A stretch of 64,000 nucleotides of DNA from NCBI GenBank assembly GCA_023460085.1, contig JAEWRI010000036.1, positions 310,001-374,000 of the forward strand. Reading direction: 5' to 3'. The position numbers and the translations under genes are program-made. The stretch comes from Bacillota bacterium (GTDB taxonomy: Bacteria; Bacillota; Clostridia; Christensenellales; SZUA-584). Below are positions 49,888-58,988 of this stretch, one piece after another; the stretch's first letter is position 1; each line of letters starts with the position of its first letter. The notes below the pieces were generated by a model that was not told the origin of the DNA, searched no databases, and saw only the letters and a program-made list of their open reading frames with translations.

Positions 49888-50508
49888 ATGGCAGCGCCGG
49901 ACATCAAATCCGTTATTGCTAAGAATATCGCGGCCCTGCGCAAGTCTCTGGGATGGACCCAGACGGAGCTGGCGCAGAAGCTTAACTACTCAGACAAAGC
50001 GGTCTCCAAGTGGGAGCGCGCGGAATCTACGCCCGACGTAACCGTGCTGAAGGATATGGCGGACATACTTGACGTACCCATCGGCTATCTTCTGGAAGAC
50101 GAGCACCCTGCCGCCGCAAAACCTGCGCGCATCGCGCCCCGGCACCGCACGCGCAACCGCGTCATCATCGCGCTGCTCTCCGCCTCGGCGGTATTCTTTG
50201 TGGTCACCGTGCTGTACGTGCTCTCCGGTCTCTTGGGTTTTACCATTTGCGACCCCTCGTGGCTGCTTTATGTTTACGCCATACCGCCCGCGCTTGCCGT
50301 ACTGCTCGTATTCAGCGCCATCTGGGGGCGTAAAACGCTGATCATCATCACCGTCTCACTCACAATATGGTCCATACTGCTCTGTATATTCGTCTCATTC
50401 GAGGCCTCCAACATGTGGATGGTATTCCTCATCGGTATCCCCGCGCAGATCATTGTCATGCTCGCCGGAACGATGAAGCTGAGCGCACTGCTCCCCCGCC
50501 GCAAATAG
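49888..50508 (+). CDS. XRE-family regulator with a C-terminal membrane domain
   Basis: A 206-aa protein. Residues 10-65 are a helix-turn-helix (KNIAALRKSLGWTQTELAQK, SDKAVSKWERAESTPDVTVL). A basic linker and about four hydrophobic segments follow (95-200), then LLPRRK. It is probably a membrane-bound transcription factor that senses envelope or membrane state. AAGGATTGGAG precedes the ATG. The next three genes run in the same direction, and all encode membrane-associated proteins, so they may be its operon. Confidence 0.88.
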   Translation: MAAPDIKSVIAKNIAALRKSLGWTQTELAQKLNYSDKAVSKWERAESTPDVTVLKDMADILDVPIGYLLEDEHPAAAKPARIAPRHRTRNRVIIALLSASAVFFVVTVLYVLSGLLGFTICDPSWLLYVYAIPPALAVLLVFSAIWGRKTLIIITVSLTIWSILLCIFVSFEASNMWMVFLIGIPAQIIVMLAGTMKLSALLPRRK

Positions 50509-50554
50509 CGCCTGCCTTTCCCGGGCCGCGCACAATCTTTACTTCGGAGTCGGC

Positions 50555-51436
50555 ATGACCGGAAACGGACTGCGAAAACAGCACAGCAACCTTTGGCTTC
50601 GTTTCATTGTCACCATAACGCTCACTGCATTGCTTACCGTTTGGGCGCTATGGGGCGGTCTTGTGGTTCGCCGCTACACCGTAAACAGCGGCAAGCTGCC
50701 CGAAGGCGCATCCGTGCGCATCGCGGTGGTTACGGATCTGCACAGCCTCATCTGGGGCGAGAATCAGCAGCCGCTGCTGGATGCCATCGCCGCGCAGCAG
50801 CCCGACATCATCGCGCTCGTCGGCGACATCATAGACGACCAGGAGCCTATCACGGGAGCGCTGCTCTTTCTGGAGCGTGTCGCGCAAATCGCGCCGACAT
50901 ACTATGTTTCGGGCAACCACGAATTCTGGTCGGGCGCATACGACGACATCCACGACATGATAGCGGGCTATGGCATCACCGTGCTGGACAACGCATTTGA
51001 GGAGCTCACAGTAAATGGCGTCCGCCTCCGTCTGTGCGGCGTCGACGACCCCTTCGTATTCCAATACACGGACGATTCGGAGCTGCTGGCGCTGGGAGAC
51101 GAACAGGCGCTGCTGCGCGACCGCTTCTCCTACATGGACGACAGCGCGTACACTATTCTGCTGGCCCATCGGCCAGAGCTGATTGACGATTACCTGCAAT
51201 ACCACTTCGATTTGATACTTTCCGGGCACACACACGGAGGGCAGGCGCGCATCCCGTTCCTATTGAACGGTCTTTGGGCACCCGATCAGGGCTGGTTTCC
51301 GCAGTACGCGGGCGGCCGCTACGACTTCGGCAGCCGGACACTGATCGTCAGCCGCGGTGCGGGCGCGGGCAATACCCTGCCGCGCGTGTTCAATCCGCCC
51401 GAGCTCGTGGTAGTGGACATCGCGGGCGGGGAATAA
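50555..51436 (+). CDS. Membrane-anchored metallophosphoesterase
   Basis: A 293-aa protein with one N-terminal membrane span (about 14-36) and a calcineurin-like phosphoesterase domain. Metal-binding motifs are VVTDLHSLIWG, LVGDIIDDQEP, SGNHEFW and LSGHTHGGQARIP, all intact. It resembles the YkoQ/YaeI group, some of which hydrolyse UDP-sugar or phospholipid substrates near the membrane. The active site should face outwards or lie on the membrane surface. It lies 46 nt after the XRE gene. Confidence 0.88.
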   Translation: MTGNGLRKQHSNLWLRFIVTITLTALLTVWALWGGLVVRRYTVNSGKLPEGASVRIAVVTDLHSLIWGENQQPLLDAIAAQQPDIIALVGDIIDDQEPITGALLFLERVAQIAPTYYVSGNHEFWSGAYDDIHDMIAGYGITVLDNAFEELTVNGVRLRLCGVDDPFVFQYTDDSELLALGDEQALLRDRFSYMDDSAYTILLAHRPELIDDYLQYHFDLILSGHTHGGQARIPFLLNGLWAPDQGWFPQYAGGRYDFGSRTLIVSRGAGAGNTLPRVFNPPELVVVDIAGGE

Positions 51437-51451
51437 CACAAGGAGGAACCC

Positions 51452-51799
51452 ATGCTCAGAAAAAGCCGCATCTTCTCCATTTCCGTCGCATCATTCGCAC
51501 TGCTGATGGGGCTGCTCATGCTTTTTGCCTTGCTGCCCGCTTTCTTTGATGCGGACGCGGGGGCCATCTTAATCGCTACTGACGCGCTGCTCCTGCTGTG
51601 CGGGCTCTTTGGCCTGGCGGGAGGACTGCTGCTGCGAGCGCGGCTGAAGCTTGCCCGCACGCTGCTGCTCATCGCCGCGCTGCTGGGCATACCGCTCGGG
51701 CTGGTATTCTTCTTCGTGTTCATGTACGCGCGCAAGGGTACGCTGCGCCCCCGTGAGGACGACGCCTTCCGTCCGACCAACATCGGAGCAGCCCCCTGA
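51452..51799 (+). CDS. Small membrane protein of unknown function
   Basis: A 115-aa protein with about three hydrophobic segments (ISVASFALLMGLLMLFALLP, ILIATDALLLLCGLFGLAGG and LLIAALLGIPLGLVFFFVF) and a polar tail. AAGGAGGAACCC lies before the ATG. It follows the phosphoesterase by 15 nt and is clearly similar in layout to the next gene's product, suggesting duplication. No family is recognised. Confidence 0.75.
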   Translation: MLRKSRIFSISVASFALLMGLLMLFALLPAFFDADAGAILIATDALLLLCGLFGLAGGLLLRARLKLARTLLLIAALLGIPLGLVFFFVFMYARKGTLRPREDDAFRPTNIGAAP

Positions 51800-51836
51800 A
51801 CATTAGCACATTCGCAGCTGCCGGAGGAAATCTGCC

Positions 51837-52196
51837 ATGCGATCGGTGCGCATACTGACCTTCATCACCAGCGGTATCTTTTTATTCATTGGGGCTATTC
51901 CTTTGTTATTCATGCTGTCGGATGTCACAGCGATTTTTCGCCCCCCTATAGTTGGGTTGGGTATCGCAATCGTACTTTGCCTGGTGAGCGGCATCATGGG
52001 TATCATCTGCGGCATTCTGCTCGGCTTCAACGAGAAAGCGGGCCGCATACTGCTGCTCGTCGCGGCGCTTTTCAGCGGGCTGATACTCTCGCCTTATCTG
52101 CTGTTTTACATAAGCGCACGCAAGCGAAGCGTACAGCCGCTGGTGGAGCCGTTGTACCCGTGGCATGGCAGCAAGACCTGGCCCGACTCCTTCTAA
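51837..52196 (+). CDS. Small membrane protein, paralogue of the preceding one
   Basis: A 119-aa protein with three to four hydrophobic segments (ILTFITSGIFLFIGAIPLLF, VGLGIAIVLCLVSGIMGIIC, RILLLVAALFSGLILSPYLL). It shares with the preceding gene the ending FYISARKRSVQPLVEP (there FMYARKGTLRPREDD). GGAGG precedes the ATG. It is probably the last gene of the XRE unit. The function is unknown; a two-subunit membrane complex is possible. Confidence 0.75.
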   Translation: MRSVRILTFITSGIFLFIGAIPLLFMLSDVTAIFRPPIVGLGIAIVLCLVSGIMGIICGILLGFNEKAGRILLLVAALFSGLILSPYLLFYISARKRSVQPLVEPLYPWHGSKTWPDSF

Positions 52197-52200
52197 ACGT

Positions 52201-52229
52201 TTGACAGGCGTGCGGGATGCATATATCAT
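52201..52229 (+). promoter_or_regulatory. Promoter of the ruv operon
   Basis: TTGACA (52201-52206), a 17-bp spacer and TATCAT (52224-52229). The leader to ruvC contains the hairpin GGGCGGC-TGACA-GCCGCCC near 52278-52296, and no strong ribosome-binding site is visible before ruvC. Confidence 0.75.
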
Positions 52230-52317
52230 GAAGGTATCAACAGGAAAGGCTCAGGCTGATATAGAGGCGTACGCGGGCGGCTGACAGCCGCCCCTGCCGT
52301 GTAACAGTCCAAACGAT

Positions 52318-52812
52318 ATGGTCATCATCGGCATCGATCCGGGCCTTGCGCTGATGGGATACGGCGTAATCCGGTACGAAAACGACAAATCGAAGCTGCT
52401 CGACTGCGGCACGCTGGTAACGGAAGCGGGTCAGCCGCTGCCGCTGCGGCTCTCTCAGCTGCACGAAGGCGTACGCAGCCTCATCGCGCGGCACTCCCCC
52501 GACTGCGTGGCGTTCGAGGAGCTGTTCTTCGGCAGAAACGTAACCACGGCGATACAGGTGGCGCAGGCCCGGGGCGCGGCAATGGCGGCAGCCTTCGGCA
52601 CGGGCGCGGCGCTGTTCGAATATACCCCCATGCAGATTAAGCAGGCGGTGGTGGGCTACGGCCGCGCCGAAAAGAAGCAGGTGCAGGAGATGGTGCGGCT
52701 GCTGCTGGGCATGGACGCCATCATCCGCCCGGACGACGCGGCGGACGCGGTGGCCTGCGCGCTGTGCCACGCACACTCCAGCCGCTTTGCGGACACGTTC
52801 CGCATCCGGTAG
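52318..52812 (+). CDS. ruvC: Holliday junction resolvase RuvC
   Basis: A 164-aa nuclease that cuts four-way DNA junctions in recombination repair. The RNase H-type acidic residues are visible: Asp7 in IGIDPGLA, Glu67/Glu68 in VAFEELFFG, and Asp140 and Asp143 in DDAADAVACA. The length is normal. It is followed by a 160-bp palindromic element rather than ruvA directly, and no strong Shine-Dalgarno sequence precedes its ATG. Confidence 0.95.
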   Translation: MVIIGIDPGLALMGYGVIRYENDKSKLLDCGTLVTEAGQPLPLRLSQLHEGVRSLIARHSPDCVAFEELFFGRNVTTAIQVAQARGAAMAAAFGTGAALFEYTPMQIKQAVVGYGRAEKKQVQEMVRLLLGMDAIIRPDDAADAVACALCHAHSSRFADTFRIR

Positions 52813-52971
52813 TAACCTCTGATTAAGTGAGGTATACCGTATTGGCGAGATGGTTTTGCGCCATGCAAGGCACGAAACCGCAGGAATAGCAGCGCTATTT
52901 CAAGGTTTCGTAACGCAGCAGGGCACATAATCCAGCCGCCAGGACGATATACCGAATTAATCAGTGGTTAC
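52812..52971. repeat. 160-bp MITE-like palindromic element between ruvC and ruvA
   Basis: The ends GTAACCTCTGATTAA (52812-52826) and TTAATCAGTGGTTAC (52957-52971) are inverted repeats matching at 14 of 15 positions. Inside them are further paired arms: GGTATA/TATACC, then CGAAACC (52873-52879) with GGTTTCG (52904-52910), and GGAATAGC with GCTATTTC around AGC. It has no coding capacity and would form one long cruciform or RNA stem. It begins on the last base of the ruvC stop codon. The text resembles a dispersed palindromic repeat I have seen in Clostridia genomes, but no second copy was noticed here. Confidence 0.75.
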
Positions 52972-52989
52972 GTAAAGAGGAAGGGAATT

Positions 52990-53580
52990 ATGTACGATTA
53001 CATCAGGGGCGAGGTTGCGGCAACCGAGAGGGATTGCGCCACCATCGACGCGGGCGGCGTGGGCTACCGCGTGTACACCTCCGCGCAGTCGCTGCTGCAT
53101 TTGAAGCCCGGCCAGACGGCCAAGCTGTATTGCCACCTCGTCGTGCGTGAGGACGCGCATACGCTCTACGGCTTCTTTACCCCGGAGGAGCGCGCGATGT
53201 TTCTGAAGCTCACGACGGTATCGGGCATCGGCCCTAAGGTGGCGCTCGCCGTGCTTTCGGCCATGAAGCTGTCCGACATTGCCGCCGCGATCATCACGTC
53301 CGACGAAGGCGCGTTTCAGAAGATCCCCGGCGTAGGCAAGAAAACCGCGCAGCGCATCATCATCGACCTCGCGGAGAAGATAGCGGCCGCCGAAGCGCTG
53401 AGCCTGGGCGGCGGCGATATGCCCGCAGGCCCGGCGGACAAGGAGGCCGAAGCCGTGAGCGCGCTGGTGACGCTGGGTTACAACCGCACGGAAGCGGTGC
53501 GCGCGGTGTCCGCAGTGAAAAACCTCGGCGACACGGCCGAAGAGCTGATATTGATCGCTTTGAAGCGTATGGGCGCGTAA
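52990..53580 (+). CDS. ruvA: Holliday junction DNA helicase subunit RuvA
   Basis: A 196-aa protein that binds the four-way junction and loads RuvB. It begins MYDYIRGEVAATERDCATID with the OB fold. Two helix-hairpin-helix motifs, TVSGIGPKVALAVLS and IPGVGKKTAQRIIIDL, contact DNA. The C-terminal domain (EAVSALVTLGYNRTEAVRAV) contacts RuvB. GAGGAAGGG precedes the ATG just after the palindromic element. Confidence 0.96.
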   Translation: MYDYIRGEVAATERDCATIDAGGVGYRVYTSAQSLLHLKPGQTAKLYCHLVVREDAHTLYGFFTPEERAMFLKLTTVSGIGPKVALAVLSAMKLSDIAAAIITSDEGAFQKIPGVGKKTAQRIIIDLAEKIAAAEALSLGGGDMPAGPADKEAEAVSALVTLGYNRTEAVRAVSAVKNLGDTAEELILIALKRMGA

Positions 53581-53589
53581 GGAGAGGAC

Positions 53590-54630
53590 ATGGAAGACGA
53601 GGAACGCATCGTATCGGCGCAGGGCCGCGAGGAGGATTCCGTGGCGGAGAACAACCTGCGCCCCGCTACGCTCGACGAATACATCGGCCAGCAGAAGGCC
53701 AAGGACAACCTGCGCGTATTCATGACCGCCGCGAAGCAGCGCGGCGAATCGCTGGATCACGTGCTGCTGTACGGCCCCCCGGGCCTCGGCAAAACCACGC
53801 TGGCGTTTATCATCGCCGCGGAGATGGGCACCAACATCCGTGTGACCTCCGGCCCCGCCATCGAGCGGCCCGGCGATCTCGCGTCCATACTGACCAACTT
53901 AAGCAAGGGCGACGTGCTGTTCATCGACGAAATCCACCGCCTGAACAGCAGCGTCGAGGAGGTGCTGTACCCCGCGATGGAGGACTACGCGCTGGACATC
54001 GTGCTGGGCAAGGGTCCTTCGGCGCGTACGCTGCGCCTCGGACTGCCGCACTTCACGCTGGTGGGCGCAACCACGCGCGCCGGGCAGCTGACCTCGCCGC
54101 TGCGCGATCGATTCGGCGTCATTCACCGGCTGCAGATGTACACGGCAGACGAGCTGTCACAGATCATTCACCGCTCCGCGCGCATACTCGGCATCGACAT
54201 CACCGAGGACGCCGCGCTGGAGCTGGCGTCGCGCTCCAGAGGTACGCCGCGTGTCGCCAACCGGCTGCTGCGCCGCATCCGGGACTTCGCGGAGGTGGAC
54301 GGCACGGGCAGCATCACGCTGGCCATTGCCCGCTACGGGCTGGACCGGCTGGAGGTGGACGAGATCGGTTTGGACGGCGTGGATAAGGTCATACTGGAAA
54401 CCATCATCTGCAAGTTCGGCGGCGGGCCGGTGGGGCTGGATACGCTGTGCGCCGCCACCAACGAGGAGAGCGTGACCATCGAGGACGTGTATGAGCCGTT
54501 TCTTATACAGCTCGGCTTTATCAACAAGACGCCGCGCGGACGCGTGGCCACGGCGCTCGCCTACGCGCACATGGGCTACCCCTTCGCGGGAGACACGCAG
54601 CAGCTGAGATTGGGCATCACGGAGGATTAA
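53590..54630 (+). CDS. ruvB: Holliday junction DNA helicase motor RuvB
   Basis: A 346-aa AAA+ ATPase that drives branch migration. Walker A is GPPGLGKT (62-69), Walker B is LFIDEIHRL, then comes the sensor GATTRAGQLTSPLRDRFG, and the winged helix at the C-terminus ends in KTPRGRVAT. It follows ruvA by 9 nt, and its stop codon touches the TTG start of queA. Confidence 0.97.
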   Translation: MEDEERIVSAQGREEDSVAENNLRPATLDEYIGQQKAKDNLRVFMTAAKQRGESLDHVLLYGPPGLGKTTLAFIIAAEMGTNIRVTSGPAIERPGDLASILTNLSKGDVLFIDEIHRLNSSVEEVLYPAMEDYALDIVLGKGPSARTLRLGLPHFTLVGATTRAGQLTSPLRDRFGVIHRLQMYTADELSQIIHRSARILGIDITEDAALELASRSRGTPRVANRLLRRIRDFAEVDGTGSITLAIARYGLDRLEVDEIGLDGVDKVILETIICKFGGGPVGLDTLCAATNEESVTIEDVYEPFLIQLGFINKTPRGRVATALAYAHMGYPFAGDTQQLRLGITED

Positions 54631-55653
<1,023 letters not shown>

Positions 55654-55663
55654 CGGAGGAACC

Positions 55664-56773
55664 ATGGCCTTTCACTTTACGATAGAAAAGAAATGTCCCG
55701 ACACCCTTGCGCGCACGGGCCGCTTTGAGACGCCGCACGGCGTCATCCGCACGCCCGTATATATGCCCGTCGGCACGCAGGCCACCGTAAAGGCGATGAC
55801 ACCCGATCAGGTGGCGGAAACCGGCGCACAAATACTGCTCGGCAACACCTATCACCTGTATCTGCGTCCCGGGCACGAGCTGATGCGCGAGGCGGGCGGG
55901 CTGCACCGATTCATGCGCTGGGACAAGCCCATACTGACGGACAGCGGCGGATTTCAGGTGTTCTCCCTCGGAGAGCTGCGCAAGATTACTGAGGAGGGCG
56001 CGCTGTTCGCGTCGCACCTCGACGGCTCGCGCCATATGTTCACCCCGGAGCGCGTGATGGAAATAGAACAGGCGCTGGGCGCGGACATCATCATGGCATT
56101 CGACGAATGCACCGCCCTTCCGGCGGAGTACAATACCGTGGTCGCCGCGATGGAGCGCACACACCGCTGGGCGCAGCGCTGCAAAGACTCCAAGACGCGC
56201 GAAGATCAAGCGCTGTTCGGTATCGTGCAGGGCGGCGACTACGCCGATCTGCGCTGTGAAAGCGCGAAGGTCATTGCCTCCATGGACTTCCCCGGCAACG
56301 CCATCGGCGGCCTCTCCGTGGGCGAACCGAAGCCCGTGATGAACGCCATGCTGGACTTAACCGTGCCGCTGCTGCCTGAAAACAAACCGCGCTACCTCAT
56401 GGGCGTGGGCAGCTTCGACTGCCTCGTGGACGGCGTAGCGCGCGGCGTGGACATGTTCGACTGCGTGCTGCAGACGCGCGTGGCACGCAACGGCACCGCA
56501 CTCACGCGCACGGGCCGGCTCGTGGTGCGCAACGCGCAATACGCGCGGGACTTCTCTCCCATCGAGGAAGGATGCGATTGCTACGCGTGCCGCAACTTTA
56601 CACGCGCCTATATCCGCCATCTCGTCAAGGCGGGAGAGATTCTGGGCGCGACGCTGCTGTCCATACATAACGTCCGCGCCTCGATAAGGCTGATGGAGGA
56701 TATCCGCAAATCCATAGAAGAAGGCCGGTTTGAGGCTTTTAAAAGTGAATTTTTTGCGAATTACAGGCATTAA
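55664..56773 (+). CDS. tgt: Queuine/preQ1 tRNA-guanine transglycosylase
   Basis: A 369-aa TIM-barrel enzyme that swaps guanine 34 of GUN-anticodon tRNAs for preQ1. It shows PVGTQATVKAMTPDQV near 36, LTDSGGFQVFSLGELR with the active Asp near 90, FGIVQGGDYADLR near 185 and the zinc site CDCYACRNFTRAYIRHL near 304-320. It precedes QueA in the queuosine pathway and lies 10 nt after queA. Confidence 0.96.
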   Translation: MAFHFTIEKKCPDTLARTGRFETPHGVIRTPVYMPVGTQATVKAMTPDQVAETGAQILLGNTYHLYLRPGHELMREAGGLHRFMRWDKPILTDSGGFQVFSLGELRKITEEGALFASHLDGSRHMFTPERVMEIEQALGADIIMAFDECTALPAEYNTVVAAMERTHRWAQRCKDSKTREDQALFGIVQGGDYADLRCESAKVIASMDFPGNAIGGLSVGEPKPVMNAMLDLTVPLLPENKPRYLMGVGSFDCLVDGVARGVDMFDCVLQTRVARNGTALTRTGRLVVRNAQYARDFSPIEEGCDCYACRNFTRAYIRHLVKAGEILGATLLSIHNVRASIRLMEDIRKSIEEGRFEAFKSEFFANYRH

Positions 56774-56786
56774 TCAAAAATATCTG

Positions 56787-56815
56787 TTGATCATTGGGAC
56801 AGGTTCCGATATGAT
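56787..56815 (+). promoter_or_regulatory. Probable promoter of yajC
   Basis: TTGATC (56787-56792), a 17-bp spacer and TATGAT (56810-56815). It suggests that yajC has its own promoter besides readthrough from tgt. Confidence 0.6.
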
Positions 56816-56851
56816 ATTGTCTCAGAACGAATATGAAGGATGGTATGTGGG

Positions 56852-57160
56852 ATGCCGGATAATATCGGAAGTACCCTGATTGGGATTTTACCTTATGTCG
56901 CAATTTTTGGCGTACTGATACTCATGATGTGGCTGCCCAGCCGCAAGCGCAAGAAACAGTATCAGCAGCTGATGGACAGCCTTCAGCCTGGCAAAACGAT
57001 TAAGACCATTGGCGGTATGTACGGCAAGATTCTTGCCGTTAAGGAAGACCTCGTAACGATCGCGGCGCAGCCGGACGGAACTCGCCTCGTGTTCACAAAA
57101 GGCGCTATCGCAACCGTGGAGGACACGGAAGCCGAGGAAAAGACGCTGGACACCAAATGA
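56852..57160 (+). CDS. yajC: Preprotein translocase subunit YajC
   Basis: A 102-aa protein with a single N-terminal membrane span (LIGILPYVAIFGVLILMMW) followed by RKRKKQYQQLMDSLQPG and GGMYGKILAVKEDLVTIAA, the YajC pattern. It associates with SecDF-YidC at the membrane. The ATG at 56852 or one at 56840 could be used. secD and secF are not in this window. It ends at a strong terminator. Confidence 0.93.
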   Translation: MPDNIGSTLIGILPYVAIFGVLILMMWLPSRKRKKQYQQLMDSLQPGKTIKTIGGMYGKILAVKEDLVTIAAQPDGTRLVFTKGAIATVEDTEAEEKTLDTK

Positions 57161-57164
57161 GTGC

Positions 57165-57193
57165 ATAAAAAAGACCCTCGGGTCTTTTTTTTT
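57165..57193. terminator. Bidirectional intrinsic terminator
   Basis: AAAAAAGACC and GGTCTTTTTT flank a 4-nt loop, with nine T residues on the plus side and A runs that give a U run on the minus side. It serves the convergent yajC and rqcH genes. Confidence 0.93.
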
Positions 57194-57195
57194 GC

Positions 57196-58902
57196 TCACT
57201 TTTGCAGCAGCTTTTCGAACAGCGCCCGGTCGGGCGTGACGAGTATCGTGTTATACCCTTCGTATACCACCATGCCGGGCTTCGCGCCATTGGGTTTGCG
57301 CACGTTTTTACGCGGCGCGTAGTCCACGGCGACCTTGGCGAAAGCCCCCGCCTTGCTCAGCGTCGCAGCGATAGTGGCGGCCTCCAGCAGCGTGCGTTCC
57401 GGGGCCTTCCCCTTCACGCCCGTGATCAGCACGTGCGATCCGGGGATGTTCTTGGTATGCAGCCAGATGTCGTCGGGTGCAGCCATCCGCATGGTCAGCT
57501 CGTCGTTCTGACGGTTGTTCTTGCCCGCGTACAGCGCGATGCCGTCCGAGGACATGAAACGATGCGGCGAGGACGGCTTTTCCGTGGGCCGCGCGGAAGC
57601 GTTCGGCGCGGCGCGCAGCACCCCGGCGCGCTGCAAATCGTACTCCACCTCGGCAAGCTCCCCCGTCGTCTCACACGCGTCCAGCGAAGCCTGCACGCTT
57701 TCCAGAAACGCGATGGTCTCCTCGGTGCTGCGCATGCGTGACGCGGCCATATCCATGCCGCTCTTCAGCTTGTTGTACTTCTTGTAATAGCGCTGCGCGT
57801 TGGCCGCGGGCGAAAGCCGCACATCCAGCGGCACCGTCACGGTCTCCCCTGTCGTAAAATCCTGCGCTTCCAGCGCACGCTGCCCGCGCGTGACGCGGTA
57901 GATATTCGCGGTGACGAGATCTCCGAACGTCCTCATCTGCTCCGCCTGCTTGGCCTGCTCCAGCGCGAACACCTGCTTCTCCAGCAGCGACGCCAGCTTT
58001 TCCAGCTGCTTGTCCGCAACGCGCGCAAGGTGCTCGCGCTTGCGCGCAATGAGCGCCATCTCGCGCAGGCGGTAATAGAAGCTGTCCAGCATGGGATTCA
58101 CGCCGCCGATGCCCTGCGTTTCATCCGCCGCCACGCTGCCATAGGGCTGCGGCGCGTAAAAAAACGGCACGCCGCCGCGAATATAGGTGGTGGGCTGCGG
58201 CGGTGCGTCAAAGAACGCCTTAACCGCTGCGGCAACGCGCGCGTCCTCCTGCGACGGCGCACAGCTCCATAGAATTTCATCGGCGGTCTGCGTCGATACC
58301 CCCTGCAGGATTTGAGACAGCCATCCGCGCATGCCCTTCGCGCCGCGCCGCGCCAGCGCCTCCGCAATATCGTCAGCCGAAACAACAAGCGGATTCAGCT
58401 TGTCGGACGGCGGCGTTTGATAATGCAGCCCGGGCAGCACGCTGCGCACACGGCTTTGTGCCTCTCCCACATGGCGCAGGCTGTCCATGATGACGCCGCG
58501 CTCGTCCAGCAGCATCACGTTGGAATACTTGCCCATCAGCTCCGCAACGAGCGTCATGGGCTTCGGCAGCCCCAGTTCGTCCTTCGCCTCCAGCGAGAAG
58601 CGCACGATTCGTTCCAGTTGGTCCTGCTCCACGGCGGCGATCATCGCGCCCGTCAGGTGCTTGCGCAGGAACATGCAGAACATCGGCGGCGCTTTGGGAT
58701 TCTCGTATTTATGCTCCGTCGTGTGCAGCCGCGAATCCGCCGCGCCCGCACAGAGTAAAAGCCGCGGGTTTTTCCCCGGCGCGCGCAAGGTCAGTACCAA
58801 GGTATCCGGCTGCGGCTGGTGAACCTTGTCCACCTTGCAGCGTGTTATCTCCGTGCTCAATTCCCGTACCGCGTGATGCAGCGTCCATCCGTCCAGTGTC
58901 AT
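57196..58902 (-). CDS. rqcH: RqcH, ribosome-associated quality control NEMF/Rqc2 homologue
   Basis: A 568-aa NFACT-family protein, once called fibronectin-binding protein. It binds stalled 50S subunits and adds C-terminal alanine tails to mark the nascent chain for decay. Visible parts are the N-terminal NFACT-N domain (LVLTLRAPGKNPRLLLCAGA, FCMFLRKHL), a helical coiled-coil middle (about 285-430) and the NFACT-R domain with IWLHTKNIPGSHVLI. I chose the ATG at 58902, with GGAGG 5 nt upstream. Its partner RqcP is not in the window. Confidence 0.93.
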   Translation of the reverse strand: MTLDGWTLHHAVRELSTEITRCKVDKVHQPQPDTLVLTLRAPGKNPRLLLCAGAADSRLHTTEHKYENPKAPPMFCMFLRKHLTGAMIAAVEQDQLERIVRFSLEAKDELGLPKPMTLVAELMGKYSNVMLLDERGVIMDSLRHVGEAQSRVRSVLPGLHYQTPPSDKLNPLVVSADDIAEALARRGAKGMRGWLSQILQGVSTQTADEILWSCAPSQEDARVAAAVKAFFDAPPQPTTYIRGGVPFFYAPQPYGSVAADETQGIGGVNPMLDSFYYRLREMALIARKREHLARVADKQLEKLASLLEKQVFALEQAKQAEQMRTFGDLVTANIYRVTRGQRALEAQDFTTGETVTVPLDVRLSPAANAQRYYKKYNKLKSGMDMAASRMRSTEETIAFLESVQASLDACETTGELAEVEYDLQRAGVLRAAPNASARPTEKPSSPHRFMSSDGIALYAGKNNRQNDELTMRMAAPDDIWLHTKNIPGSHVLITGVKGKAPERTLLEAATIAATLSKAGAFAKVAVDYAPRKNVRKPNGAKPGMVVYEGYNTILVTPDRALFEKLLQK

Positions 58903-58934
58903 AGCGTCCTCCGTCCCATGTATTATACATGCCC

Positions 58935-58963
58935 GTGACATCCGTTGCAATTGATGTTATAAT
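58935..58963 (+). promoter_or_regulatory. Promoter of proA
   Basis: GTGACA (58935-58940), a 17-bp spacer and a perfect TATAAT (58958-58963). It is followed by a short leader of about 20 nt. Confidence 0.75.
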
Positions 58964-58988
58964 GGCTTCAAATTTGGAGGATACACGC

